Both the position numbers and the translations under genes were made by a program. From the NCBI GenBank assembly GCA_024998755.1, contig JACEUU010000002.1:354045-418044 (forward strand): a stretch of 64,000 nt of DNA, written 5' to 3'. This DNA is from Vampirovibrio sp. Its GTDB lineage: Bacteria > Cyanobacteriota > Vampirovibrionia > Vampirovibrionales > JAJTHC01. This document shows positions 26,989 through 35,603 of this stretch, piece by piece. The notes beneath the pieces are model-generated. The model saw nothing but the letters and a program-made list of their open reading frames with translations, ran no database searches and was not told where the DNA came from. How positions within the stretch are numbered: the first letter of the stretch is position 1; each line of letters begins with the position of its first letter.

Positions 26989-28073
26989 GCAGAAGTATCG
27001 ATTTTTGTGCCTACGGCGATAATGTCTTCCCCATAACGATCTAATTTTTTCAAGTCTTCTGAGTACGTTTCTTGGATTGTCTTTTCGGAAGATAAATCTC
27101 TGCTTTGAAAATGAAATGGTACAAGTCGATCAAGCTCAACACCTAAGCTGCTAAAAAAATACTGATGGTTTTTAGGTGCATTCTACGGGTAGGCAATGTG
27201 TTCAAGTCAGCATTAGTAAAGTCCTTTTTGTTTAGTTGAGTATTGAACCCTAGTAAAGGTCTATCTACGTAAGGCTCATCAATTATTGATACTTTACTAC
27301 TCTCGTATTCTTTAATAGACCTCTTGCATGACTCGATAGGTGGGTGCAGATTCTAGGAATGGGGAACGCAGAATTTGAGGTGTACACGAAAGTACATAAG
27401 AATTCGTTGATTGCTCCGTCAATCATTCTACCGAAGGTAGAAAATACCGCAAATGACAACGTAAAACGTTCTACGTTTTCTCGCTCTGCGGATGCCCCAG
27501 ATATCGAGTCATGCAAGAGGTCTAATGATTCTTTGGATATAACCATTTTTCCCAGTATCATCATGGGCAGTTAGCATGACTACTGTACCATCTGATTTTA
27601 AGCAATCTTTCAACGTTTTTTCAAAAGTAGTAGCCGTTGTTGTTGGAATATGATTGGTTAAGTGATAAAGCAACACCAAATTATACAATGTTTCAGGTGG
27701 TTTGGTAAAATCTGGCGTAGCAATAAGGGTATAGTTATCATAAGGCGTTGTAGGCGGATTATCTGTAAAGTGCTTTTTTATCGTTTCAATTTGTTCGGCT
27801 TGGGTATCCACTATCGTAATATGGGCGTTAGGTGCTTTTTCATGCAAAATATCTAAATAATCAGGTGCCCACCAGTTATGTCCAACACATAAAATTTCTT
27901 TCGCTTCATCAAGTTCAACAGATTCTAACGCTTTTTGGAGTGCTTGTTGCGTACTTTTCGACCAGTAGCCAGTAGTTATCATCATCCGATGCTTCATTGG
28001 CTAAATCAATGCGAGGCATTGTTACATTATCTGGATACAAACGAACAGGTGAAGGGAATGTGAAAGACATCAT
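26985..28073 (-). pseudogene. Disrupted SAM-methyltransferase-like hypothetical gene
   Basis: Starting at tandem ATG 28073, the frame reads MMSFTFPSPVRLYPDNV... and breaks at a 7-bp direct duplication, CCAGTAG twice (27962-27975). Deleting one copy restores ...DDDNYWSKSTQQALQKALE. The restored frame has a methyltransferase-like core (KEILCVGHNWWAPDYL, HITIVDTQAEQIETIK, LYNLVLLYHLTNHIP). It is then cut by MITE A at 27317-27523 and resumes (KEYESSKVSIIDEPYVDR). It breaks again at a T7 run (near 27155) and ends ...DIIAVGTKIDTSA. The function is unknown. Three independent lesions make this a decayed gene unless some are reversible. Confidence 0.7.
27317..27523. repeat. MITE family A, copy 1, inserted in a gene
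   Basis: 207 bp with terminal inverted repeats of 21 bp (beginning AGACCTCTTGCATGACTCGA) and AAT on both sides. No transposase. Its internal sequence matches copies at 36165-36378 (opposite orientation) and 48895-49385. Confidence 0.82.
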
Positions 28074-28112
28074 GATGAGAGAAAATACCTTATAATTATT
28101 TCAAAAGCTTAT

Positions 28113-28290
28113 ACGCTTCCTAACCAAACTGCGGAAAGCCTATTGTTATTGAGTTTAAGCTGATAGTTTAAGCTTCAAATCATACCTAGTTGGGAAGAGG
28201 CTGGTGCGAGCGTAGCGAAGCAGAGCATTTAGGGAGCCTCTAGCCTTCCGCTCAAGCCTCTTTCTAACGTGGAAGCCAACAAATCAGCCC
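28113..28290. repeat. Dispersed repeat D, copy 2
   Basis: Inverted relative to 17205-17390. The two share about 180 bp with scattered differences, including GCTGGTGCGAGCGTAGCGAA and ACCAAACTGCGGAA. The mechanism of spread is unknown. Confidence 0.65.
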
Positions 28291-28378
28291 TTGAGAGGGG
28301 ATTTTTAAGGGGGCGTGGAGCCCCCTTAAATTTGCGGGGGGTTTGGGGGGTGGTCAAATACCACCCCCCATGAAGCCC
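28291..28378. repeat. Two strong GC-rich hairpins
   Basis: TTTAAGGGGGC-GTGGA-GCCCCCTTAAA, then GGGGGGTGGT-CAAAT-ACCACCCCCC. They lie in the gap between the broken methyltransferase-like gene and the next gene. They could end transcription or be remnants of mobile repeats. The rest of 28379-28511 is AT-rich and holds nothing clear. Confidence 0.6.
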
Positions 28379-28511
28379 TAAGCCCAGTGCTACCAAGTGT
28401 TCCGCATTATTGTTTTGAAGCGTAAAAATCTTTATAAAGCTTAACAAAAGGACAAGCACTACTTTAATTTGTTAGCGTGTTTATGCAACAATAAAACCAT
28501 AAAAATTAAGG

Positions 28512-29951
28512 ATGCTAATTTGGTTCTTCACCATGACAAGCTTTACTATGTTAGCCACACAACAACCGACGCCCAGTTGCCCCGCTATGCAACAAGCTAA
28601 AGTGGTGTCATCAAGCTTAAAAAGCACACCAGTTAGTAGCAGTCAATCATCCATTCGCACTGCTAACCTAAAAGAAATACTGGTGAACCCACAGGCGTTT
28701 AAAACCCCTGTCATCAAAACTAAAGAAGAAGTTTACGTTGCGGCAGATGAGGTTCTAACCCATCCTTACTTTACGCCAGTACACACAACCATTTACGGTT
28801 CAATAGCCGGTGCTAAAGCTGGGTTATTAGTAACCCCGTTAGTGGTAGGGGCTGCTTACCTACAAGAAAAACTATTCCCTAATCAACATTTTAGTTTCCC
28901 TTTTCAAGACGCCATTTTGAGCGGGCTTGATAACTTGGAGCAAAAATCTATTAGAAAAGCGATTTTAGAAGGCACTAAAACAGCAAAAGAATACCAGTTA
29001 AACCCATTTCAGCATGTAGTTAAAATAGGTATGACGGGGCTTTACACCGTTGGGCTAAGTTCATTGGTATTTGGGGGCGTGGTAGGGTTACTGATTCAAG
29101 CCAATGCCCAAATGAAAATAGCTCATATTAGAAGAACCATTTACAACCAAAACGGCAATCAAACTGAAGACGTACCTGAAGATAAATTGGTTGGGCATTT
29201 TATACATCGTCATAAAAAAAATGAAGACCCCCTTATTGCCTATAAAAACTGGAGTTCTGATTTGTCTTCGCCTAAAGATGCCGCTGTTAACGGATTTTTA
29301 AGTGCTACAACGGCTAAACTTATTACCTTAGTACCAAAACTAGCCATTGGCACAATTTTAGGCTTGGGTATCGGGGCATTTCAAACCATCAAACAATACA
29401 AGCAATTTCAACGCAATGAGCCCTTTCAAATTGCGGGTGCAGATTTTACCGTCATGTTTAAAGTAGATCAACAAGCAGCAGAAAAAGTAAAGGTAACTTC
29501 AACAACTACAAATTTAAGAAAAGAAACGGTATACGCACTAGAAAAAGCGGCAGATTTAGCACAAGATAGAAAAGGGTTTGGATTTTTTAAAGAACGCTTC
29601 ATGAAGCAAGCAGCCACCAAAGCAGTAACTGATAGCTTATTGCACTTGGCAGCCCCCGCTTTTTGGTTAAGTTTTTTGGTTGTACCTCCATTAGTTGCCA
29701 TCCAATTAACCCATTTTTTCAGAAATAAAATTGGCATTGTACCACCCAACCATTACCACCACTTCCATTTAACCAACTGGCTAAAACGATGGTCATACGC
29801 CAAAGAACGTTCTTCAGCTATAACGGCAGGGAAAAATGCAAGCCAGCCCCATAAAAATCCAGATAACACACAACAACCACATAAAACATTGGTTGTTAAG
29901 CCTTCTACGCCCTCTCCTCAAAAAAACAAGCAGCTTACCCCGTCGACATAA
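28512..29951 (+). CDS. Hypothetical multi-pass membrane protein
   Basis: 479 aa (458 if the ATG at 28533 is the start; neither has a well-placed Shine-Dalgarno). The N-terminal ~70 residues are Ser/Thr/Gln-rich. Four hydrophobic segments are visible near residues 95-115, 175-200, 262-285 and 378-402, several rich in Gly (LVFGGVVGLLIQ, IGTILGLGIGAF). The C-terminus is a polar His/Gln/Pro-rich tail. No family recognised. It stands alone between repeats and a hairpin terminator. Confidence 0.68.
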   Translation: MLIWFFTMTSFTMLATQQPTPSCPAMQQAKVVSSSLKSTPVSSSQSSIRTANLKEILVNPQAFKTPVIKTKEEVYVAADEVLTHPYFTPVHTTIYGSIAGAKAGLLVTPLVVGAAYLQEKLFPNQHFSFPFQDAILSGLDNLEQKSIRKAILEGTKTAKEYQLNPFQHVVKIGMTGLYTVGLSSLVFGGVVGLLIQANAQMKIAHIRRTIYNQNGNQTEDVPEDKLVGHFIHRHKKNEDPLIAYKNWSSDLSSPKDAAVNGFLSATTAKLITLVPKLAIGTILGLGIGAFQTIKQYKQFQRNEPFQIAGADFTVMFKVDQQAAEKVKVTSTTTNLRKETVYALEKAADLAQDRKGFGFFKERFMKQAATKAVTDSLLHLAAPAFWLSFLVVPPLVAIQLTHFFRNKIGIVPPNHYHHFHLTNWLKRWSYAKERSSAITAGKNASQPHKNPDNTQQPHKTLVVKPSTPSPQKNKQLTPST

Positions 29952-29987
29952 AAAAAAACCGCTTTCGTTCTAAAACAAAGGCGGTTT
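29951..29987. terminator. Bidirectional hairpin terminator
   Basis: AACCGCTTTCG/CAAAGGCGGTT stem with an 8-base A-run on its left. It is the stronger terminator on the minus strand (T8 after the stem) and could also end the upstream plus-strand gene. Confidence 0.6.
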
Positions 29988-30221
29988 ATGTGAGGGACAA
30001 ATCAAGCGAAATCACGTTGATTCAATCATACGGTTATTTTCCCATTTTGATACCTACTGTAGATTAAAGCCTTAAACGCTGGCTTAACTGGGTAGCAGCA
30101 AACTTGCTTCGTTAATCGGTTTTAGCAGTTGAAATCAAAAAACATTGAGCAGAAAAACACCTTTTTACCATTGAACAAATTAAAACCTCGGTTGATTGTA
30201 TCGATCAATTAGGATATAGGG

Positions 30222-30476
30222 TTACATGACGGTGATTCCTTTCCTGTTGGTTTGAATGTAGCAGTTAGTAACACAAGTTAAAAACCAATTACATACAGTG
30301 CGTAATACAGTGGTTAAACCCGAAGCATCTATCATACCCGCACCCTTCGTACTAGCTGAAGCTAACACATAAGGAAAAAGATATTGAGGTTCTTCAAATG
30401 CTGAGACTTGGTTAAAAACAGATAAGCTTTCGCCTAAGCTTCTACCAAAACAGCTGGTTTGTTCTGAAGTCAACAT
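30222..30476 (-). CDS. Small hypothetical protein (weak)
   Basis: 84 aa from ATG 30476 with a poor AGG upstream. Contains five Cys and a hydrophobic stretch around NWFLTCVTNCYI. No homology recognised. A hairpin with a T-run lies 235 bases downstream on the same strand. It could be a chance frame. Confidence 0.35.
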   Translation of the reverse strand: MLTSEQTSCFGRSLGESLSVFNQVSAFEEPQYLFPYVLASASTKGAGMIDASGLTTVLRTVCNWFLTCVTNCYIQTNRKGITVM

Positions 30477-31022
30477 ATTAACTACCTATTTGTTTCCATT
30501 TGTTACACTACACTATTTGTCCATCTCACATAAAAAAATAAGCTAAAACCGATTGTATCGGTTCGGTTTTCAGTTCCCCCTTGAAGTATCCCCTTAACTT
30601 ACTTGGTGGTTGACTTCGATTCAACGCAAAATCAAAAACAGCACTTCAGTATTAATCTCATTTAATGAAAAATAATTTTAAACCCTGACCCACTGTTGTT
30701 TCATCTTACAATAGTATTAACGTGAATGGAGGCGAAAGTTGTGCTAGTTTGTTTACAATTAATACAAATCAAACCGATGAAATTAAACGGGTATGCGAAT
30801 AATTTGAAACAATCTATTTTGAAAAATTAGAAATTTATCAGTTTAAAAAAACAACAGCAGCTTTTAGAACAAATTTTCAAAAAACAAATTAAACATCATA
30901 GCCAAAGGCTTTAACAACCCTAATACTATTCAAATAAACCTCTCTGTTTCGCCTAAATTCTAAGTCGTTATTGGCATTCAGAGAACCTAAAATTGTAACA
31001 AAAAAGTTACAAAAGTACTTAG
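30477..31022. other. Gene-poor AT-rich region
   Basis: It holds a small hairpin (AACCGA-TTGTA-TCGGTT near 30556) and a plus-strand frame from GTG 30723 that would encode about 55 residues if one internal TAA were sense; it is probably a relic. No supported gene. Confidence 0.4.
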
Positions 31023-31056
31023 TGTCATTGACACGCTTACTATTAGTGTCTATTAT
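31023..31056 (+). promoter_or_regulatory. Near-consensus promoter with palindromic operator
   Basis: A perfect -35 TTGACA (31028-31033), an exact 17-bp spacer and -10 TATTAT (31051-31056). A perfect palindrome GTGTCA-T-TGACAC (31023-31035) covers the -35, suggesting repression by a dimeric regulator. GTGT...ACAC around the -10 may be a second half-site pair. Predicted leader about 70 nt. Confidence 0.72.
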
Positions 31057-31133
31057 ACACATATAGATGTTGTTAAAAAGACACAAAGCCTTTCTAACAA
31101 CCTCACAGCATTACAAAAAGGAGCATTCCTACC

Positions 31134-31484
31134 ATGTTAAACAACCTAAGAATTTCACCCGTCAATATCGCCCCTTATGCTTCTAACAGAGTTGGCTTGT
31201 TAGCTTATGCGGATTATGACAACTACATGGTAGCTTCCACCCAAGAAACAATGGTTGCACCTAAAATAAATAAACCTGCTAGCCAGCCCTTGCTACCAAT
31301 GGTAAATACAAACAAGTTAAAAGCAGATGCTTTCACAAGAGTTTCAAGCAATCAAACTGTTGCTATTTCTCCTAAAAACACCAGAGTGGATGCAACTACT
31401 TACGCCGGACAGAACAGAGTTACCAATGTTGCTTTGAAGCAGCCAGCTATGCAAGCAAGAAAAGCACTTAACTTTATGGCTTAA
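31134..31484 (+). CDS. Small orphan protein, likely strongly expressed
   Basis: 116 aa. AAGGAG lies 10 nt upstream of the ATG. The protein has no Cys, is rich in Asn/Ala/Thr/Val and Lys/Arg, and lacks a signal peptide or membrane helix. No motif recognised. A near-consensus promoter and operator precede it and a strong terminator follows, so it is a single-gene transcript. Structural, secreted-without-signal and DNA-associated roles all remain possible. Confidence 0.75.
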   Translation: MLNNLRISPVNIAPYASNRVGLLAYADYDNYMVASTQETMVAPKINKPASQPLLPMVNTNKLKADAFTRVSSNQTVAISPKNTRVDATTYAGQNRVTNVALKQPAMQARKALNFMA

Positions 31485-31517
31485 TTTGAGTCTTTATTTA
31501 CTTACTACACTACATCC

Positions 31518-31558
31518 AGACTGATTGACAGGTACTTACCGCCATCAGTCTTTTTTTT
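31518..31558 (+). terminator. Intrinsic terminator
   Basis: AGACTGAT/ATCAGTCT stem with an 18-nt loop and eight T. It ends the 31134-31484 transcript. Confidence 0.85.
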
Positions 31559-31560
31559 AT

Positions 31561-32016
31561 CTATTCATTGTCAGCAGATGTCTTTTTTTTATCATGCTTG
31601 GGCAGGGTTTCAGAGGCAAACAACCAGTCGGTAAAATCAAATACGACAGGACGCACATCTACAGGCAAGGTGGGTACAAAGGCTTCAGAAAGTTGAGGGC
31701 CAAAGGTAATACCAATATTTAGTAGTGGGTTTTCCGCTGCTTTTTTAAGCCATTTTTTCTTGGCTTTATTCGGGTCGTGAACGACGCTTTCCGCCTCATC
31801 CAAAAACTTATTTAAATCTTGCTTGCCTTCGGGTACAGCTTTAACGTAGGCATCTACTGCTTCTTCAGCTAGTTTGGCTGCTTTTTGTTTTAACTGAACC
31901 ACATCTGAAGCATCAGTCGGTTTGGTTGATTTTTGAGGCTTTTCTGTTGTTTCAGCTTTCGCTTGTTGTACAAAAAAATGAGCCGGCTTAAGAGAGGAGG
32001 AACTACTAATTGGCAT
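31561..32016 (-). CDS. Hypothetical protein
   Basis: 151 aa. AAAGGTG lies 8 nt upstream of the start. A Ser-rich N-terminus is followed by a Lys/Glu-rich, probably helical region (QLKQKAAKLAEEAVDAYVKA), then a more hydrophobic segment (NPLLNIGITFGPQLSEAFVP), and a charged end. No family recognised. Convergent with the preceding small gene; the two share the terminator region. Confidence 0.65.
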   Translation of the reverse strand: MPISSSSSLKPAHFFVQQAKAETTEKPQKSTKPTDASDVVQLKQKAAKLAEEAVDAYVKAVPEGKQDLNKFLDEAESVVHDPNKAKKKWLKKAAENPLLNIGITFGPQLSEAFVPTLPVDVRPVVFDFTDWLFASETLPKHDKKKTSADNE

Positions 32017-32088
32017 AACGTGTAAGCACCTTTTTGTGGATATAAACTATTATCTACCCATACAAAACCAGCTCAACACCAAAGCGTG

Positions 32089-32547
32089 CTAGACTGAAAT
32101 TTCATAAATGGTTAAAAACCACATTTCCAATAGCAGTAAGCGTTCAGGGTTATGTAAATACCACCAACCCACCAACGCTTCAAACCCTGTTGATTGCCGA
32201 TACAACCCCTGTTGATTGCGTCTGCTTTGCGTAACAGGCATATTACGTGCCTGCTTATAAAGAACCCCTTCAGCTTCATTCAACTGTGGTAACAACCACT
32301 GCAAACAAGCCACTTGCGTTTCTGCCCGAGCCAACCCAATCGAAAAATTATGTAACTGCTCTACCTGCAACAAGCCTAGCCTAGCCATTGCCCATTCCCG
32401 CACCAACAGTTCAAAAACACCATCGCCCAAGTGTGCCAAAGCTCTAGGATGAGCCGCTTCGCCCGAACTGGATGATAAGTCCCCAACCCCAGCAGGGGAA
32501 AGCCCTAATAACCCTCGTAATAAGGTGCTGTTGGTTTCAACTACCAT
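32089..32547 (-). CDS. mrnC: Mini-ribonuclease III
   Basis: 152 aa. An RNase III catalytic domain without the dsRNA-binding domain, used in 23S rRNA end maturation in Bacillus and Cyanobacteria. The motif ALAHLGDGVFELLVRE carries the catalytic acidic residue, and GFEALVGWWYLHNPERL matches the second conserved block. It overlaps the end of cysS by 7 bases, a neighbourhood conserved in many bacteria. The N-terminal ~20 residues look non-conserved. Confidence 0.85.
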   Translation of the reverse strand: MVVETNSTLLRGLLGLSPAGVGDLSSSSGEAAHPRALAHLGDGVFELLVREWAMARLGLLQVEQLHNFSIGLARAETQVACLQWLLPQLNEAEGVLYKQARNMPVTQSRRNQQGLYRQSTGFEALVGWWYLHNPERLLLLEMWFLTIYEISV

Positions 32548-34076
32548 GAAATGCTACTACCTTGGGGCGTATCAGTCATAGCCCCACCCAATTTTTCAAC
32601 GCCTGAACGAATAGCATCCGCCAACGCCCAATTTTTAGCCCGTTTTGCCTCTGCCCGAAGGGCTAAAACGCCCGATTCCCAAGCCTCCGCGGTTTGAAAT
32701 AATGCCACTTGTTCGGCAGATAACGCCGTTGAAAAAGCGGAAATAAACTCATCTAGCGTTGGTCTGTTCGATTGTTGTTCGCCATTTTCAGTATCAATTT
32801 GTAAAAAATCTGCCACACGGAAGCCTAACACTTGCAAGGCAATCAGCAGGACGGTTAATAACGATTGTTTTTCCGTTACAGTTTCCGCCTTACGCAATTG
32901 CTTCACCAGCCCATTGACGCTAGCCAACGCCCGAGGGGTATTTAAATCTGAAGCCAATGCTTCTAAAAATTCGGGCAACTGAGACTGTAACAACGCTCTA
33001 GCTGTTTCATCTTCCCAAGCCGGTAAGGTTTCAGCCATAGCAGGGAAGGTGGGCAGTAATTGCGTCATAAAAATAGAAAATTTCACCGACCAATTATGGG
33101 CTGCATCTAGGGCTTCAGGGGTAAAATCCACTGGCATTCTGTAATGATTCGTCAAAATAAAGTAACGAAGCGTGTTGGCGGGATAGTGCTCTAACAAATC
33201 CCGAATCGTCGAAAAATTACCGAGCGATTTCGACATTTTTTCGCCATCTACATTCACAAACCCGTTGTGCATCCATGTTCTAACAAATGGCGTTTTACCC
33301 GAACAACATTCTGATTGGGCAATTTCATTTTCGTGGTGGGGAAAAATTAAATCTGCCCCACCGGCATGAATATCGATGGTTTCACCCAAAACAGTGCGTA
33401 TCATGCTAGAACATTCAATATGCCAACCCGGCCTGCCACGTTTCACGCCTTGAAAAGCCAACCCTTCAGGCGGATTCCACGCATAACTATCTTCAGGGTT
33501 TGCCTTCCATAAAGCGAAATCTGATGGGTGGCGTTTGTCTGCATCAACCGAAACCCTTGCCCCAGCTTGAACCGCTTCAGGTGGGCGTTTAGAGAGTTTG
33601 CCATAATCCGCCATGGTAGCGGTTTCAAAGTTAACATCGCCTGTGGCGGTAACGTAGGCGTGCTTTTTGGCTATTAACGTTTCAATCATCGCAAACATCC
33701 CATGTTCGCCCTTAATATGGTCGGTAGCCTTAGGTTCAACCGTCGGCGAAAGGGTATTGAGTGCTTGCATATCTTCATGAAAACGCTGGGTATTAAGCTC
33801 AGCAACCGCTTCAGGGGTAGTGCTTTGGGCTTCAGCCCGAGCCAAAATTTTATCGTCAACATCGGTAATGTTACGAACATAAGTTACTGTATACCCAAAT
33901 AGCATCAGGGTTCGTACCAACACATCCCAGCTCATGTAGCAACGGGCGTGCCCTAAATGGGGAAAATCATACACTGTAGGCCCGCAAACGTATAGCTTGA
34001 CGGTGGGAGCTTCAATCGGCTGGAAGGGTTCTGTGGTTCGGGTTAATGAATTGTAAAATTGCAAAGAGGGTAACAT
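32541..34076 (-). CDS. cysS: Cysteinyl-tRNA synthetase
   Basis: 511 aa class I synthetase. LYVCGPTVYDFPHLGHARCY holds a zinc-ligand Cys and the HIGH motif, GWHIECSSM and GGADLIFPHHENE are the substrate and zinc blocks, and GEKMSKSLGNF is the KMSKS loop. The C-terminal anticodon domain is present. First gene of a cysS-mrnC unit. Confidence 0.95.
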   Translation of the reverse strand: MLPSLQFYNSLTRTTEPFQPIEAPTVKLYVCGPTVYDFPHLGHARCYMSWDVLVRTLMLFGYTVTYVRNITDVDDKILARAEAQSTTPEAVAELNTQRFHEDMQALNTLSPTVEPKATDHIKGEHGMFAMIETLIAKKHAYVTATGDVNFETATMADYGKLSKRPPEAVQAGARVSVDADKRHPSDFALWKANPEDSYAWNPPEGLAFQGVKRGRPGWHIECSSMIRTVLGETIDIHAGGADLIFPHHENEIAQSECCSGKTPFVRTWMHNGFVNVDGEKMSKSLGNFSTIRDLLEHYPANTLRYFILTNHYRMPVDFTPEALDAAHNWSVKFSIFMTQLLPTFPAMAETLPAWEDETARALLQSQLPEFLEALASDLNTPRALASVNGLVKQLRKAETVTEKQSLLTVLLIALQVLGFRVADFLQIDTENGEQQSNRPTLDEFISAFSTALSAEQVALFQTAEAWESGVLALRAEAKRAKNWALADAIRSGVEKLGGAMTDTPQGSSISW

Positions 34077-34242
34077 AAAATAGCACCTTGCCTAGTATAA
34101 TTATAAAGATTCACTTATTTTAACGTTAAGATGCCACTAATTCAAGAAGGGATTGACGGGGGATAACGGTCGAATCTCAGCAATGGGAATTCTTAAAAAG
34201 ATGAATTACCGACCTTCGCAGTATAGAAAGCAATGAAACGTC

Positions 34243-34251
34243 TGCTATAAT
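34243..34251 (+). promoter_or_regulatory. Extended -10 promoter of the Spy-like gene
   Basis: TGC-TATAAT, 69 bases upstream of the start. The -35 hexamer is weak, which fits an extended -10 promoter. Confidence 0.5.
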
Positions 34252-34319
34252 GGCAATAGGTAAAGATTGCCTACCTCATCAATTATTTGTGTTAGTCGCT
34301 TATAAAGGAAATAACCCTC

Positions 34320-34982
34320 ATGAAATTATGGACTACCCGCTTGTTTAGCAGTTTGGTTATTACAGGTATTATTGCTAGCAGTACGTTTTTGTTTTCTTCC
34401 GCCAATGCCGAAGCCTGCTGCAAGAAAAAAATGGATGCTGGTAAAGGTTGCCCTACCAATATGGCACCCATGGAAGGCAAAAAATGCGAAATAATGCAAG
34501 GTTGGGAAGATGCTGTACACCTAAGTCCCGAACAAAAAACCAAAATTGACCAAATTCGCTTAGCCCACGAACCAGAGCGTGATAAATTACACACACAAAT
34601 AACAGAAGCTAAAGATACTTTGCGTAGGCTAATGGAAACCAACGGCAATACCCCTGCAGACGAAAATGCCGTTATTGCCCAAGTACAAGCCATTGGTAGT
34701 TTAAAAACGATGGCGGAAGTAAACCATATTAAAGAAGCTTATCAAATTAAGGCACTGCTAACCCCAGAACAACAACTTATTTCCAGAGACTACTGGAAAG
34801 ATATGTGGAATAAAAAAGAAAAAATGGGCTACGGTGGAAACAAAGGGGCAGAATACAAGCCTTGTGCTACAAAAAAAACTTGTTGTGGGAAAAAAGCCCT
34901 TTGGAATCGTTCCAGTAAAACGGAACAAACCCAAAAAGGGTGCCCGTTAACCTTCAAGAAACAACCTAAAACCGCCGCCTAA
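34320..34982 (+). CDS. Periplasmic Spy/CpxP-like protein with Cys-rich ends
   Basis: 220 aa. AAAGGA upstream. Signal peptide at residues 1-30 (MKLWTTRLFSSLVITGIIA... ANA). The middle is a long charged helix with two LTxxQ-type motifs (HLSPEQKTKIDQIR and LLTPEQQLISRD), typical of Spy/CpxP/ZraP periplasmic chaperones or metal sensors. Unusually, Cys pairs flank the helical core: ACCKKKMDAGKGC near the N-terminus and CATKKTCCGKKA near the C-terminus. A metal-binding role is an inference. Single gene with its own promoter and terminator. Confidence 0.78.
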   Translation: MKLWTTRLFSSLVITGIIASSTFLFSSANAEACCKKKMDAGKGCPTNMAPMEGKKCEIMQGWEDAVHLSPEQKTKIDQIRLAHEPERDKLHTQITEAKDTLRRLMETNGNTPADENAVIAQVQAIGSLKTMAEVNHIKEAYQIKALLTPEQQLISRDYWKDMWNKKEKMGYGGNKGAEYKPCATKKTCCGKKALWNRSSKTEQTQKGCPLTFKKQPKTAA

Positions 34983-35011
34983 TGACGGTTTTCTTAAGTT
35001 TTTAAATAACT

Positions 35012-35056
35012 AAAAAGTAGGGAATGTGTTATTTTAACCATTCCCTACTTTTTTCT
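35012..35056. terminator. Bidirectional intrinsic terminator
   Basis: AGTAGGGAATG/CATTCCCTACT perfect 11-bp stem with A5 on the left and a T-run on the right. It serves the Spy-like gene and the convergent folK. Confidence 0.87.
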
Positions 35057-35603
35057 ACAACGACAAAACTTTTTCAGTATAAGGGGTAAGGGATTGTTCC
35101 GTTTCCGTGTTGGTTATTAGTTGTTCTAAAGTACTTAATTTATTTCCTAATATAGGATGAATCCACCGACTAGCAGACGGTAATTCCAGCAAGGGCGTTA
35201 ATACAAATAACCGTTCATGTAACCGAGGATGTGGTAATGTAAGCAACGGCATAGATAAAACCAAATTCCCATAAGCAATTAAATCAATATCCAATGTGCG
35301 AGGCTCATCCCGCTTACCAATGGTGCGTTGCCGATGGCAGGTTTGTTCAATCATTAGCAAATGAGCCAACAACTGTTGCGGAGCCAGCGTGGTTTGAAGT
35401 TCACACGCCAAGTTTAGATAGTTAGCCTGAGGAAAAGCAGGATGCCCCACGAAACTGGTTTCATACACGGTTGAAACCGCAATCCAGCTGGTTTGGGGCA
35501 GTTGCTTCAACTGAACAATTGCCATTTCAAGCCACGCTAAACGGTCGCCCATATTGCTACCCAGCGAAAGAAAAACAAGGTTTTTAGACTGTTTATCAGG
35601 CAC
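35055..35603 (-). CDS. folK: 7,8-dihydro-6-hydroxymethylpterin pyrophosphokinase
   Basis: 182 aa. HPPK of folate synthesis. FLSLGSNMGDRLAWLE at the N-terminus, STVYET, and the diagnostic RTIGKRDEPRTLDIDLIAYG with PHPRLHERLFVLTPLLEL. Its start abuts the stop of the membrane-protein gene upstream (1-base overlap), so the two form an operon. Confidence 0.93.
   Translation of the reverse strand: MPDKQSKNLVFLSLGSNMGDRLAWLEMAIVQLKQLPQTSWIAVSTVYETSFVGHPAFPQANYLNLACELQTTLAPQQLLAHLLMIEQTCHRQRTIGKRDEPRTLDIDLIAYGNLVLSMPLLTLPHPRLHERLFVLTPLLELPSASRWIHPILGNKLSTLEQLITNTETEQSLTPYTEKVLSL

Noticed and set aside
30723-30890. Plus-strand frame starting GTG with one internal TAA
   Set aside because: Too short and interrupted; no recognisable motif. 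At most a relic.
30889-31086. Minus-strand frame of 65 codons
   Set aside because: No ribosome site, odd composition, and it lies across the strong promoter of the plus-strand gene.
31525-31722. Plus-strand frame antisense to the 151-aa gene
   Set aside because: It starts inside the terminator hairpin and has no Shine-Dalgarno; the minus-strand gene has one.
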